Counted from the stretch's first letter, positions 46,118-56,321 are shown. The stretch is DNA of 64,000 nucleotides from Gigaspora margarita (GCA_009809945.1 WTPW01000570.1:167654-231653); one strand, 5' to 3'. Program-made: numbers and translations. The notes: generated from the letters alone by a model not told the origin.

Positions 46118-47205
46118 ATGGCTGTAAAATTTTTTGAAAAACTTTCTGATAACTAACTTGAACTTCTTGATAATAAAGAAGATTTTAATACAGTTATTAA
46201 TGTTGGTGAATCACCAAACACCAAAGTATTACAAGCACATTTACAATTTTAAGATATAGGTCTTTACATTTTCGAAATGAATTGGCAAATGTCAATAAAG
46301 ATAAGAATCATATTAAAACGCTTTATTTAAAAAATATTTTCATCAAACAATTTGAAATTATCATCAGGTAAGTTATTTTTATATTCGATTATGATTTATC
46401 CTATTAATATCTGCAATAAGAAACTTAAAATATAAATTAACTAATTATTATAATTTATCCTATCAATATCTGCAATAAGAAACTTAAAATATAAATTAAC
46501 TAATTAACAAAGATATATCTATGGAGAAGTCATCTTACTTGAAAACCATAATGCACCATTTAAATTTGAACTTATGCTTATTGTTTATTAACTTCTTTTT
46601 GATGAATTAGCTAAACATCTTGAAACACATTTAATTGAGACAAAAAATCATTGGTTTCATTTAAATTTTACTCAAGAATTACAAAATGGTGCAATGATAT
46701 TGTGGTAAACATTCTGATAAAGTTTTGAATCAGAAAACTTCTTTTGCTTCAAGAAAATGCTTTAGTTTCAATTATTTGCTCAGATGACTTACAAATAAAA
46801 GAAGTAAAAATTTGGAATCATATTATTGAGTAGAGAATTGCTCAAATTCCTGGCTTGCCGACAAATTCTAAAAATTGGTCAAATGAAAATTTTTTAATTT
46901 CAATACTAAGATTATATGAGGTGGTAGTATTATTGATAATACTTGTCGATTTGGTGATATAAACTTATTTGTTATATTTTTCCAATGATTTTTTTCAAGG
47001 ATTTGATGATATGGCTGTATATTATTAATAATGTCATCACCAGATATCTGAAAATAATGAATATGAGGTAAACAATTTCGCAAAGTGGTCTTTAAAGCTA
47101 CTGAGTAGAAATATAGAATCATTTTCAACAGTTATCAATGAAGCACATGCAGCAGAAATTGCTTCATTGGTCGATAAAAAAGAAAATATAATATGTATTC
47201 AGTAA
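46118..47205 (+). pseudogene. BTB/BACK-domain gene, broken, with an internal inversion
   Basis: The plus strand reads MAVKFFEKLSDN, then EDFNTVINVGESPNTKV and (after an intron at 46,368-46,512, GTAAGT..AAAG, splitting an Arg codon) YIYGEVILLEN, a typical BTB domain start in mycorrhizal fungi. HLETHLIETKNHW and SLVDKKEN match the later BACK and linker parts. In-frame stops (for example after SDN and HLQF) and frameshifts are present. The middle part LKTTLRNCLPHIHYFQISGD, ... ILEKNHWKNI, is found only on the minus strand, about 47,105 down to 46,895, exactly where it is missing from the plus strand, so this part has been inverted in place. The usual TLDc domain is absent. Retained intron means capture at DNA level, not retroposition. 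Confidence 0.85.
46391..46508. repeat. Tandem duplication inside the pseudogene intron
   Basis: Two copies of a roughly 57-bp unit containing TATCTGCAATAAGAAACTTA and AAATATAAATTAACTAATTA lie head to tail, differing at a few positions. This makes the intron (145 nt) longer than its likely ancestor. Confidence 0.75.
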
Positions 47206-47290
47206 TATAATTAATCATAATCAGTAATTATTCAATAAATTACCATGCATTAATTTAAATTAACTACCAGTTTAATTCTTTAACCCTGTG
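47200..47290. repeat. Fragment of the 31.5-32.8 kb minisatellite unit
   Basis: TAATTAATCATAATCAGTAA followed by TTATTCAATAAATTACCA matches the unit junction in the 31.5-32.8 kb array. It directly follows the BTB pseudogene. Confidence 0.55.
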
Positions 47291-47593
47291 CTAGAGGCAC
47301 AGGCTAATATGCTAGTTACTATATCAATAACCCTAGATCATATTCAATTTTCTGTTCCTGGCTTTGGTACAACTGCATTGCACAGACATCTTACTGGTAT
47401 TTATATTTATTTAACGCTTATATAATAAACCTGTTTTAAGTGTAATAGGCATCAAACATAACTTTTAATAGTGCTTGGCAATGATACTATAGTATAAGAT
47501 TTAAAAAATTTTTTTTAGAAAAAAAAATCTGGATTGCCGGGTCAAAAAATTTATTTTATATTATAAAAACCAAGAAATTAACTTTGTATTGCC

Positions 47594-47960
47594 TTAGTTG
47601 ATTATCAGATAATTTTGGCAGAAAATTTTTGATCAAAAATTCCAGAAATCTCATTTTTTGAGTGTAATTTTTTTTTTGATATTTGCTAATATATTCACTA
47701 TTTTTTTATTATTAATCATAAGTTTTTATCTATTACAGAGCATTTGTCATGTTCTTGCACTTGTTCTTGCACTTATTCTTGCAAAACCATTATACAAACC
47801 ATTTTCAAATTCATGAACTTTTTTTAGCCAAAATAGTTTGTAAACATTAGGTAATCAAATAACAAAAGTAAATTTGCCAAAATTCACATTTCCCAATTTT
47901 GAGTGGCTTAAGGGTATTAATAAAGGCATTAAAAAATTATATAATGATTACTCAAATGTA
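47594..47960 (+). repeat. Repeat A, copy 4 (right part)
   Basis: GATTATCAGATAATTTTGGC continues the copy interrupted at 45,334. It runs through ATATTCACTATTTTTTTATT and CACTTGTTCTTGCACTTATT to a region like AGGTAATCAAATAACAAAAG (47,851). Confidence 0.75.
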
Positions 47961-47974
47961 TTTGACCAACTTAT

Positions 47975-48060
47975 ATAGGGGGGTCACCAAAATTCTGGGT
48001 CAGAATACATCAGATTACATCAGAATCATGGTTGGCTAGATCAGAATTGATCAATTTTGC
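47975..48060. repeat. End fragment of a GGGGTCACCAAAATTC element
   Basis: GGGGGGTCACCAAAATTCTG followed by AATCATGGTTGGCTAGATCA is matched at 56,107-56,190 (GGGGATCCCCAAAATTCCAG, AATCATAGTCAGCTAGATTA), and in inverted form at about 44,945-44,965 (GGAATTTTGGTGACCCCCTG). These look like ends of one TIR family, but no complete pair could be drawn. Confidence 0.45.
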
Positions 48061-49554
48061 TCCAATATTATAAAAATTTTACTAATAAACTAGCATTTGA
48101 TACATGCCTTTAGCATGTGGAGAAAATTTTAATATTATATATTTGGTGTTTGTTTATATTGCTAAAGTAAATTTTATTTTTATTTTGATTTGAACAGAAA
48201 ACCTTGTTGATACGATCTAGATAAAGCTAATTCTTTCAATACCCAATTAGAAAATTGTCAGTGTTAGTCTAAAACTTTCCAATTAATTACAATTATGTTA
48301 TTTTAATAAAGCAATCTGAAACCCAAGCTAAATAGAAAATCTGAAAGCATATCTACTACCTGTAAATTGTATAAGATAACATCACAGAATATACATATAT
48401 ATTTTATTTTACCTAGTAATTTACCTGCTAGCTTTTTAATTACTTTTTCATCCTGTAAACATTTCGCCAACTATATACACATATTAATTATATCTTATAG
48501 TGATATGCAAACAAAAATAAATAACTAAATAAAAAATAAAAATAAAAAAATACTTGTTTGCCTTTTAATCACATTATATCACATAATTATTTTATTGTTT
48601 ACACATGTATATAGGGACATGAATTGATTCTAAAAATAAAAAATACTTGTTTGCCTTTTAATCACATTACATCACATAATTATTTTATTGTTTACACATG
48701 TATATAGGGACATGAATTGATTCTAAAAATCAAAATTAATGATCAAAACTTCAAAATCATTTTAGAATTAATAACAAATTCTAAATTTTTATAGTTATTT
48801 CCTGTGTTGGTGGCCTGATTAGATTCTGTTTTTTATAATTTAAATATTGTAAGTTATCCAGTTATTCAAATCATATGAATTAATGTACAAAGTTTTTTGG
48901 TTATTTTAAAACTATATGAGAACTTATTTAAATAGAATCTTCAGTATTTACAACAAGATTTGTGCTTTAAAACAAATTATATATATAAATAATATGTATA
49001 TAAATAATTTGTATTATTAATAACAAATATAGCATTATAAAATGGCTAAGTATAAATTATTAGTTTAAAGTTTAAATAAAATGATGTATATTAACAACAA
49101 ATAAAGCTATTAAAAAATGCCTAAATACAAACTTTCAGTTTAAAGTTTAATTAAGATATTCGTATTAGCAAAATACATCTATTATAAAATGCCTAAGTAA
49201 AGCTATGGGCTTGATACTTTTAATAACAAAATGTAATTTAATAATAAACACAGCCATTACTGGTTCTTAAATATTATCTAAAAGCAGAGAACAATTTATT
49301 AAAATTTTAGACTTCTAAATAGATAATCCCTATGAAAAAAGTAGCCCATGTGTGCACGTGTTTCTATAGAGAGACACGGATAAGTATGGCACAGCCAGAT
49401 GTCCAGATTTGTATATCTGTGATCCAGTGTTGGCATGTTGAATCAGCCTGAATTGGACCATTTACCTGGACATTTTGGACCATAAATAGACGGGGTTTTG
49501 CTGCACTTTATTAAACCAAAACTTATGAGTTTTGGCACATGCTTGAATGGTATA
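48061..49554. other. AT-rich stretch with scattered short repeats
   Basis: It contains one copy of the 'CTACCTGTAAA...AACATCA' repeat (about 48,350-48,480), a 93-bp tandem duplication (own entry), and four spaced copies of TTTCAGTTTAAAGTTTAA-like sequence (49,060-49,215). No gene. Confidence 0.45.
48551..48736. repeat. Two-copy 93-bp tandem duplication
   Basis: The unit beginning TACTTGTTTGCCTTTTAATC and ending GGGACATGAATTGATTC is present twice (from 48,551 and from 48,644) with almost no differences (TATATC against TACATC), so the duplication is recent. Confidence 0.85.
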
Positions 49555-50111
49555 CATCTAAAGCCATGTGCGGTTATATGTTTTGACTTTTTGATTTGGG
49601 TTAGGGTAAGGGCAGTGTTGTACGTTTTGGCTGTCCATAGCCATTTTTGGCTTGTCCACATCCAAAATTGTTCAAACGTCCAAGATTGTCCAAAGCTTGC
49701 CCAGGCTTTAATAATTAATAAATCTATCTAAAAAATATATAACTATATATTTTTTTAGGTGCTAAACACATTTCAGTTAAAATTAAAATAGGTTATCATA
49801 ATAAAATTTTAAGTAATTTTACTTTATTTAATTGTCCAAAATTGTCCAAAATTGTCCAAATCAATGTCCAAAGCTGTCCTGTGACAACACTGGGTAAGGG
49901 TAAGTATAGGGTTAGAATAAGTTTAGACTTATAGTAAAATTGCTTTTCTGACATTTTTTGTTAATAACCCAAGGTAGGTTTGGATACTTAATTCTTGTAT
50001 TTTTGATGTTTTTTATATTTTTCACTTTTTTCTTCATCAGGCTGATCTGTGTCGATCAAACCAACTAATTTTATTGGCTCTATATCACATGACTGCACAT
50101 GGCTTTAGATG
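49555..50111. mobile_element. TIR element with TTAGGG-like core, hosting a hAT MITE
   Basis: CATCTAAAGCCATGTGC at 49,555-49,571 is the exact reverse complement of 50,095-50,111. Inside is GGGTTAGGGTAAGG, a degenerate telomere-like tract into which the hAT element 49,613-49,892 inserted, then TATAGTAAAATTGC..ATTTTTTGTTAATA (about 49,931-49,967), a relative of core type 2 at 12.0 kb. The real outer ends may lie further out. Confidence 0.55.
49613..49892. mobile_element. hAT-type MITE with perfect 8-bp TSD (copy 2, inverted)
   Basis: The ends CAGTGTTGTACGTTTTGGCT and (reverse complement) CAGTGTTGTCACAGGACAGC are flanked by GGTAAGGG at 49,605-49,612 and 49,893-49,900. It is the opposite-orientation counterpart of 44,627-44,905, to which it is very similar throughout. 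280 bp, no coding capacity. Confidence 0.92.
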
Positions 50112-50509
50112 ATCTATGCCACCCAATATATATATCAATACTATAAAATGTAATATATGTGCCATTCTGTCACATTTTGGTTTGTGTTTCATGCCTTTAC
50201 ATGCCATGTAATACATACAACTCTGTTCCAACCCATACCAACACCTAGACCACTTTTCTTATAGGGAATATAAACTGATTATATTTTTTAGAATCAATTC
50301 TAAACCCAGAATCAATTTCAAAATAATTAATCATTTGTAGAGATAATTAAATTATTTATCCAGAAATAATAATTAATTTTAATTCAATTAATATTAAAAT
50401 GATTATTATAGAATCAATTCACACTTCTATGCATACATACTTTTAGCTTCTAGTTAAAAATGATGATGTTATCAAAATGAAATAATTAGATACTTGAAAC
50501 AAATAGAAA

Positions 50510-51175
50510 ACCCAGAAATACCTCTACTACCTGTAAACTGAATTATATAACATCAAATCTATAACTCTACTACTTGTTTTACCTAGAAATCAACAAACTT
50601 TGGCTAAATCATCTAACTTCAATTACGAAAGCATTATTAATCTATTTTATAGTAATCTATAAAAAATAAAATTAAATAAAATAAAAAAGTGATAATGTTA
50701 TCAAAACAAAGCAATTAAATACTCAAAACAAATAGAAAACCCAAAAACATCTTCACTACCTATAAACTATATGGTGTAACATCAAATCTATACACACATC
50801 TTATCTATTAATCAAGGAACCTTGAATCAAATCGTCTAAAACTTCAATTACAAAAACCATACTTAATCTATTTTATAGTGATCTAAAAAAAAAATAAAAA
50901 AAATAAAAAATACCTGCTGACTTTTTAATTACCTTACTATTACATAAATATTTCATTATCACAACATAATGCATAATACAATACCAATTTTACTTATTAA
51001 TCACAAGCCTTAAATCAAATAGTCTAAAACTTCAATTTTGAAAGTTATCTTTAATCTATTTATAGTAAAAAAATAAAATAAAACAAAAAAGTGATAATGT
51101 TATAGAAACAAAGCAATTAGATACTTGGAACAAACAGAAATCCCAAAAACACCTCACTGCCTGTAAACCACAACC
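50510..51175. repeat. Tandem units of a dispersed 'CTACCTGTAAAC' repeat
   Basis: Three successive units (near 50,510, 50,735 and 51,125) each contain AGAAA(A/T)CCCA(G/A)AAA, then CACTACCT(G/A)TAAAC and, except in the last, ATCTATTTTATAGTGATCTA. Single related units lie at 48,350, 55,920, 57,110 and 59,470. Not identified as any known element. Confidence 0.6.
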
Positions 51176-51359
51176 TATGAAAACTCCATACACGAAAATG
51201 CATGTATAAATACAAAATTGTATATGGGTAAGCATGGGTTTCATAATCACTGTACAGAAACTGCATGGAAAATGATTATCCAAAAAATTTAATACACATT
51301 ATCACATAAAAATTGAAATTTGTGCACTATCATTCACAGTATTAATCCATATACTGACA

Positions 51360-51830
51360 TGTATTAATCTTAAATGATTACATAATTTCTGTGCACTAAT
51401 GCGCACAATCGTTAAGATTCTTAATGATCATAATTTTATGTACAGATGTGCACAATTGTTAAGATTCTTAATGATTATAATTTCTAACATGCACAATCAT
51501 TAAGATTCTTAATGATCAAAATTTTAGTGCACTCACATCACGATCATTACAATTGTTAAGATTTCTTAACAATCAATTTTAATGATTATTTCTGTATATG
51601 ATGTTAATGCATTAATATCACGATCGTCACAATCATTAAGATTCTTAATGATCATAATTTTTGTACATGATATCACAATTGTCACAATTGTTAAGATTCT
51701 TAATAATTATAATTTCATATACTAATGTGATGATCATTAAGATCCTTAACAATCATAATTCCATGCATTAATATAATGATCATTAAGATTCTTAATGATT
51801 ATAAATTCCATATATTAACACGCACAAAAA
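51360..51830. repeat. Tandem array of a near-palindromic TCATTAAGATTCTTAATGA unit
   Basis: At least eight copies of (A/G)AT(C/T)(A/G)TTAAGATTCTTAATGAT occur at intervals of about 40-70 bp (first near 51,407, last near 51,780), several preceded by GTGCAC or CACGATC..CAC. Each 21-mer is a near-perfect palindrome. The ORF track shows nothing over it. It could be a binding-site array or a decayed satellite. Confidence 0.8.
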
Positions 51831-51839
51831 CATTCATTT

Positions 51840-52485
51840 TGTTGTTTTTTTTGTTTTTTTTTTGCTCTTAATAAAAATTTCTGTGCATTGACACGCACAA
51901 ATTAAGCAAATAATTATTTGCTTTTTTTTTATTTATAATTTTATTAGGATAAATATTTTTGCCACTCCCGTTATATGACATGTTTGTTATGGGTCATGTG
52001 CAATATATAAACAATAATCATTGATGATCATTGATAATCTTTTTTTTTTGCTTTCACTTTCTCTTAGTTTGACCTGTATACATGTCTAACTAACCTTTAT
52101 TTTTTTTTAGGCAATAGTCTCATTTCTGGAGTTGTCATTGCTAGAATCATCTTTGGAGTCATCATTGCTAGAGTTGTTTTTGGAGTTGTCACTTTTGAGT
52201 TATTGATTTTATTGCATTCTTGTTTGCTCTTTCGGTATAGTGGCTTTTCATAGTTTAATCTGCATATATGTATAACTAAACTTGTTTTAAGGAGAAAGTC
52301 TCATTACTGAAGTTGTCGTTGGATTATTTTGGTTTTTTTTGCAAGTAGTAGTTTTGTCACTTGCATTGCATTCTTGTTCATTTTTCAGTATAGTAGGTTT
52401 TTGTAGATTGCCCGCATACATGTTTAACTGCTGTTGTTTTTTTAAAAAATAACAGTTTCATCACTAGTGTGGTCATTGGTAATGC
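51840..52485. other. Spacer with degenerate direct repeats (GGAGTTGTCATTGCTAGA)
   Basis: Around 52,110-52,480 a pattern of GGAGTTGTC, GTCTCATT and CATTGCATTCTTGTT recurs three times with about 160-bp spacing, each with TGTTTAACT or TGTCTAACT. Degenerate tandem repeat of unknown kind; no gene. It is interrupted at 52,494 by a composite element and continues at 55,079. Confidence 0.45.
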
Positions 52486-52692
52486 AGTTTTGGAGAATCC
52501 CAAACAATATATATAGAGGTTACATTGAAATTTTGGCTAAAAAAGATACTTTTTTACAAAAATGTTATATTTGAAAAGTGGATATTGGTCAAAAGGTTAC
52601 ATTTGTAAGTGGATAAAAGCCTTTAATGTTATGTTATTAAAAGTGGATAAAATTAATAAATTTTAAAAAGGTTATATTTAAAATTTGGATAA

Positions 52693-54732
52693 GGGTGGTG
52701 ATAGATATTCATTTACTATAAGGTACCCCCTCCCCACCACATAAGACGATTCTGATTGGTTGATTTAAAAAATCTTAATTATCAAAATTTTATTAATAAA
52801 GTATAATTTTGGGCTCTAAATATAGTTAATTAAAATGTAATTATATACCATAATAATGTATTTTTTAGTGCTGTGAAAGTTTATTTAGTGGCCAAGAATG
52901 TTTTATAGTTTTATTTTTTTTTTTTGTGTGTTAAGGTAAGGTCATGCCTCTGGTCTTTATTGAATGTATATTGATCATTACAACATCACTGTACAAACTT
53001 TTATATACTATCTACTTAAGTACCGAGACTTGGACTAATTTAACCATGACCTAAACCTACCAGAACCTTCCATATTCCCATATATATGGCTGACCTGGGT
53101 TTGTACATCCCTTTTCCAACCAACAATTGGTATTCACATGTCCGCCACTTTACCCACACTACCTAGTATCATCACTTCCAGTTTGGTGTCAGTTGCCAGA
53201 TGGGCACTTTGTGCTTCCAAATTGGTATACCTAAGTCCCCTACTAGTGAACTTCTTAGGAGTTCGTATCTCAAGCCATGCAGCTGCCTCTACCACATTGG
53301 GTAAGTATCTCAAGCCTGCATGCTGCCGCAACTAGCTGATTTTCCTGCATCTTCGGGGCCCTGGATTTATCATTCTGAATTCGGTAATGTGCGAACAACT
53401 GTACTTCCCACTATGGTGATGAGTGACCAGGCATGTTTCGCAAATTCTTCCAAATTACAGATATAGTTGGATGGTTTTATAGTTTTATTAATAAGCATAT
53501 AGAAAATTCTGCATTATGCAATATTTTACTAATAACTTATAAATTTTTGCTCTAAGTAAACTTGTTCAGGACCAAAAAATATGTTATTTTAGTATATATT
53601 CTTTTAAGCTTCTTAATTTTTCAAATAAAGATGAGCAAAATTGTATTTTTGATAAAATTTACTAATATTACTCATCTTTATTTTAAAAATTAAAAAAATT
53701 AAATAATTATATGTCAGAATAATATAGTTTTTAGTGCTGAACAAGTTTACTTAGAGCTTAAAGTCATAATTCATTAGTAAAATTTTGCATGATGCTGAAT
53801 TTTCTATATTTTTATTAATAAAAATATAGAAAATTCTGCATCCTGCAAAATTTTACTAATTAATTATGACTTTGATTCCTAAGTAAACTTGTTAAGCACT
53901 TAAAACTACATTATTCCAGCATATAATTATTTAATTGTTTTAATTTTTGAAATAAAGATGAGTAATATTGGTAAATTTTCATCAAAAATGCAATTTTGCT
54001 CATCTTTATTTAAAATTTAAAAAATCAAAAGAATTTATACCAAAATAATATATTTTTTAGTGCTGAACAAGTTTACTTGAAGTTCAAAATTATAATATAT
54101 TTGCACAATTTTGCAGGATGCAGAATTTTCTATATTTTTATTAATAAAAATATAGAAAATTCTGCATTCTGCATAATTTTGCTAATGTATTATAATTTTG
54201 AACTTTAAGTAAACTTGTTCAACACAAAAAAGACACTATTTCAGTATATATTCTTTTGATATTCTTAATTTTTCAAATAAAGATGAGCAATATTACATTT
54301 TGATAAAAATTTACCAATTTTACTCATCTTTACTTAATAAATTAAAAAAAATAAATAATTATATACCTGAAATAATATAGTTTTTAGTGCTAAACAAGTT
54401 TACTTAGAGCTCAAAGTTATAATTAATTAGTCAAATTTTGCATTATACAGAATTTTCTAAATTTGTATTAATAAAAATATAGAAAATTCAGCATCATGCA
54501 AAATTCTATTAATGAATTATAGTTTTTAGCGCTAATTAAACTTGTTCAGCACTCAAAAATATACTAGTATAATAAATATTTGTATTTTATACAAGTTTAA
54601 TTAATGCTCAAAGTTTTAATATATTAGTGATATTTTATATTATATTTATAATTATATATATTATATAAGTGTAATATAAGATGTTGGCTTACCCTTACCC
54701 TCTAAAATATTATGTAATATCTGTTACCATCC
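52693..54732. mobile_element. PIF/Harbinger-type element made of alternating hairpins (copy 1)
   Basis: The ends GGGTGGTGATAGATATTC and (reverse complement) GGATGGTAACAGATATTAC lie between TAA duplications (52,690-52,692 and 54,733-54,735), with CCCCCTCCCC next to both ends. The interior is a tandem array of about 325-bp modules, each with hairpin H1 (TAGAAAATTCTGCAT against its complement; loops near 53,490, 53,817, 54,140, 54,470) and hairpin H2 (AAAGATGAGCAAAATT; near 53,645, 53,975, 54,305). H1 arms end in TGCTGAACAAGTTTACTTAG. The leftmost module is split by a retroposon. No coding capacity. Confidence 0.82.
52916..53473 (-). mobile_element. Retroposed polyadenylated transcript, minus strand
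   Basis: A block of about 0.55 kb, distinctly GC-richer than its surroundings, is flanked by a 16-bp direct repeat GTTTTATAGTTTTATT (52,900-52,915 and 53,474-53,489). On the minus strand it ends AATAAAGACCAGAGGCATGA, about 20 more bases, then a run of A: a polyadenylation signal and tail. This is the mark of LINE-driven retroposition of an RNA. A 65-codon minus ORF (53,134-53,331) has no recognised domain. It could be a processed pseudogene of an unknown gene or a long SINE; no pol III boxes seen. It entered after the host element existed. Confidence 0.82.
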
Positions 54733-55078
54733 TAACTGAATAAAAAAAAAAGAAAAGAAAAAATTTTTAAAAAGTATTTTTTTAAAAAAAAATTTTTTAA
54801 AAAAAGTTTTTTTTTTTGAAAAAAATTTTTAAGAAAAGTATTTTTTTTTGAAAAAATTTTTTTAAAAATAGTATTTTTTTTTGAAAAAAAATTTTTAAAT
54901 AAGTATTTTATTTGAAAAAAATTGTTATATTTGATAGTTGGCTAAAATTTATTAAAAATTAAAGCTTATATGTAAAATATGGTTAATTAGCTCTAATAAA
55001 AAGTGGATAAAAATTTTAAAAAGTTTATATTAAAGCTAATGTAACCTCTATATATATTGTTCGGGGTCCTAGTTTTGG

Positions 55079-55519
55079 AGTCTTTCTGACCCTGGTATGA
55101 CTATATTGTATTTGGTGATATGAATTCATCATTTGAATAGGTTTTATGGCACAATTTCAGGTTTATTTCTGGAGTTACACTTATTTTAGTTCGTCATGTT
55201 GTGCTATATTACAGTGATTTAGGGTTAGTTAGAGTTAAGTTATAGATAGCTATTTTGGGGTTAGAGTTAGAGAAGTGTTATCTTATTTGGCATGTAAATT
55301 ATTAAAATATTTGTTTTATAAAATTTAATTAATAAAATAATTAAAATAGTTAATAAAATACAAATTTTAGTTAATAAAACTTATAAAATTTAGCTAATAA
55401 AATACAAATTTTAGTTAATAAAACTTATAAAATTTAGCTAATAAAATAATAAAATTTAGTTAATAAAATAGTTAATAAAATAATGCATATATGATATTTA
55501 TTATGTATATATGTATGGA
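55079..55519. other. Spacer with TTAGTTAATAAAA repeats
   Basis: After the continuation of the 52.1-52.5 kb repeat, GATTTAGGGTTAGTTAGAGT (55,217) is a degenerate TTAGGG-like tract. From about 55,300 to 55,480 TTTAG(T/C)TAATAAAA(C/T)(T/A) is repeated in tandem at least six times. No gene. Confidence 0.5.
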
Positions 55520-55521
55520 TA

Positions 55522-55705
55522 CAGTTGAACCTCCCCAAACCAGTATGCATAGTGAACAGGTTTTGTATCAGTATTGAGAGGTTATCAGATTTGAAATCAT
55601 TATAAACTATATATATTCATATAACAGAAATGGAATTGGTAGATTAATTATTTATCAGATTTGACAGGTTATCAGATTTGGCAGGATCAGTTTTGGAAAG
55701 TTCTG
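55522..55705. mobile_element. pogo/Tc1-type MITE, second copy of the 4.46-kb family
   Basis: The left end CAGTTGAACCTCCCCAAACC follows TA. The right end is more decayed (reverse complement CAGAACTTTCCAAAACTGAT). GGTTTTGTATCAGTATTGAG and TTATCAGATTTG match, inverted, the element at 4,459-4,644 (CTCAATACTCATACAAAACC). No coding capacity. Confidence 0.7.
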
Positions 55706-56321
55706 TTGCCTGCATGTAAACATGCATGAGACAATGCATATAAAAACACATAAAATTGCATATTATTATGTGCATTGTTGTATGGAATATATGCCTTATT
55801 ATGTGCTGTAAACATGCTTTCCTATACATTGTCTTGTATAGATTTATGTGCAGGTTTGTGTGGTTCTATATCCAAACTTTCTTGTGTATTGCAGTATTAT
55901 TCCATGCTGCAATTTGTTATAGGGACATAGTATAATGTTGAATCTATATACACATCTTATTTAACAATCAATGAACCTTGAATTGAATCATGTAAAACTT
56001 CAATTATGAATAGTAATCTATAAAAAAAATAATAATATAAAGTAAAAAATACTGGCACACTCTTTTATTACATTATGTAACTATTTCATTATCACATTAT
56101 ACATGCAAAGGGGATCCCCAAAATTCCAGAATGGAATACTTTGGAGTGCATTGGAATCATAGTCAGCTAGATTAGAGTTAATCAATTTTGCCCAAGTAAT
56201 TTTTTTGCTATAGAACCTCTAGAAACTTGAGCTAAATGCCAACTTAGATCTAATGCATCCAACCCAGAGTTTTTGAGACCTCTTGTAAAAATTCTATTAC
56301 TATACCTAATGTATACATATA
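55706..56321. other. Spacer with fragments of two dispersed repeats
   Basis: A unit of the 'ATCTATACACACATCTTAT...CAATGAACCTTGAAT' repeat lies at 55,940-56,100, and the GGGGATCCCCAAAATTCCAG end fragment at 56,107-56,190. No gene. Confidence 0.45.

Larger units (their letters stand above)
45335..47593. mobile_element. 2.26-kb PIF/Harbinger-type element carrying a BTB gene fragment
   Basis: Ends GGCCATGCAAAATTAATTTC and (reverse complement) GGCAATACAAAGTTAATTTC, continuing as TTGGTTTT(C/T)ATAA on both sides, belong to the MITE family seen at 32.3, 37.8 and 38.0 kb. The target TTA is duplicated (45,332-45,334 and 47,594-47,596), and copy 3 of repeat A at 38,869 shows the same place with a single TTA. 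Most of the interior is not transposon sequence: a segment shared with 31.2 kb, a BTB/BACK pseudogene with its intron, and a piece of the 31.5-32.8 kb minisatellite. There is no transposase, so it is a non-autonomous, gene-carrying ('Pack') element. Confidence 0.78.
52494..55070. mobile_element. Outer TIR element (hAT-like), 8-bp TSD, hosting a second element
   Basis: The ends AGAATCCCAAACAATATATA and (reverse complement) AGGACCCCGAACAATATATA continue as TAGAGGTTACATT. The flanks are AGTTTTGG at 52,486-52,493 and 55,071-55,078 (perfect 8-bp repeat). Its own sequence is about 0.5 kb; the rest is the nested element 52,693-54,732. Inside the ends the motifs GTTATATTT and AAAGTGGATAA are repeated. 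Ends related to the MITE at 42,729. Confidence 0.82.

Noticed and set aside
46868-47128. Independent minus-strand gene at 46.9-47.1 kb
   Set aside because: Its sequence is the missing middle of the plus-strand BTB/BACK pseudogene; an inverted piece, not a separate gene.
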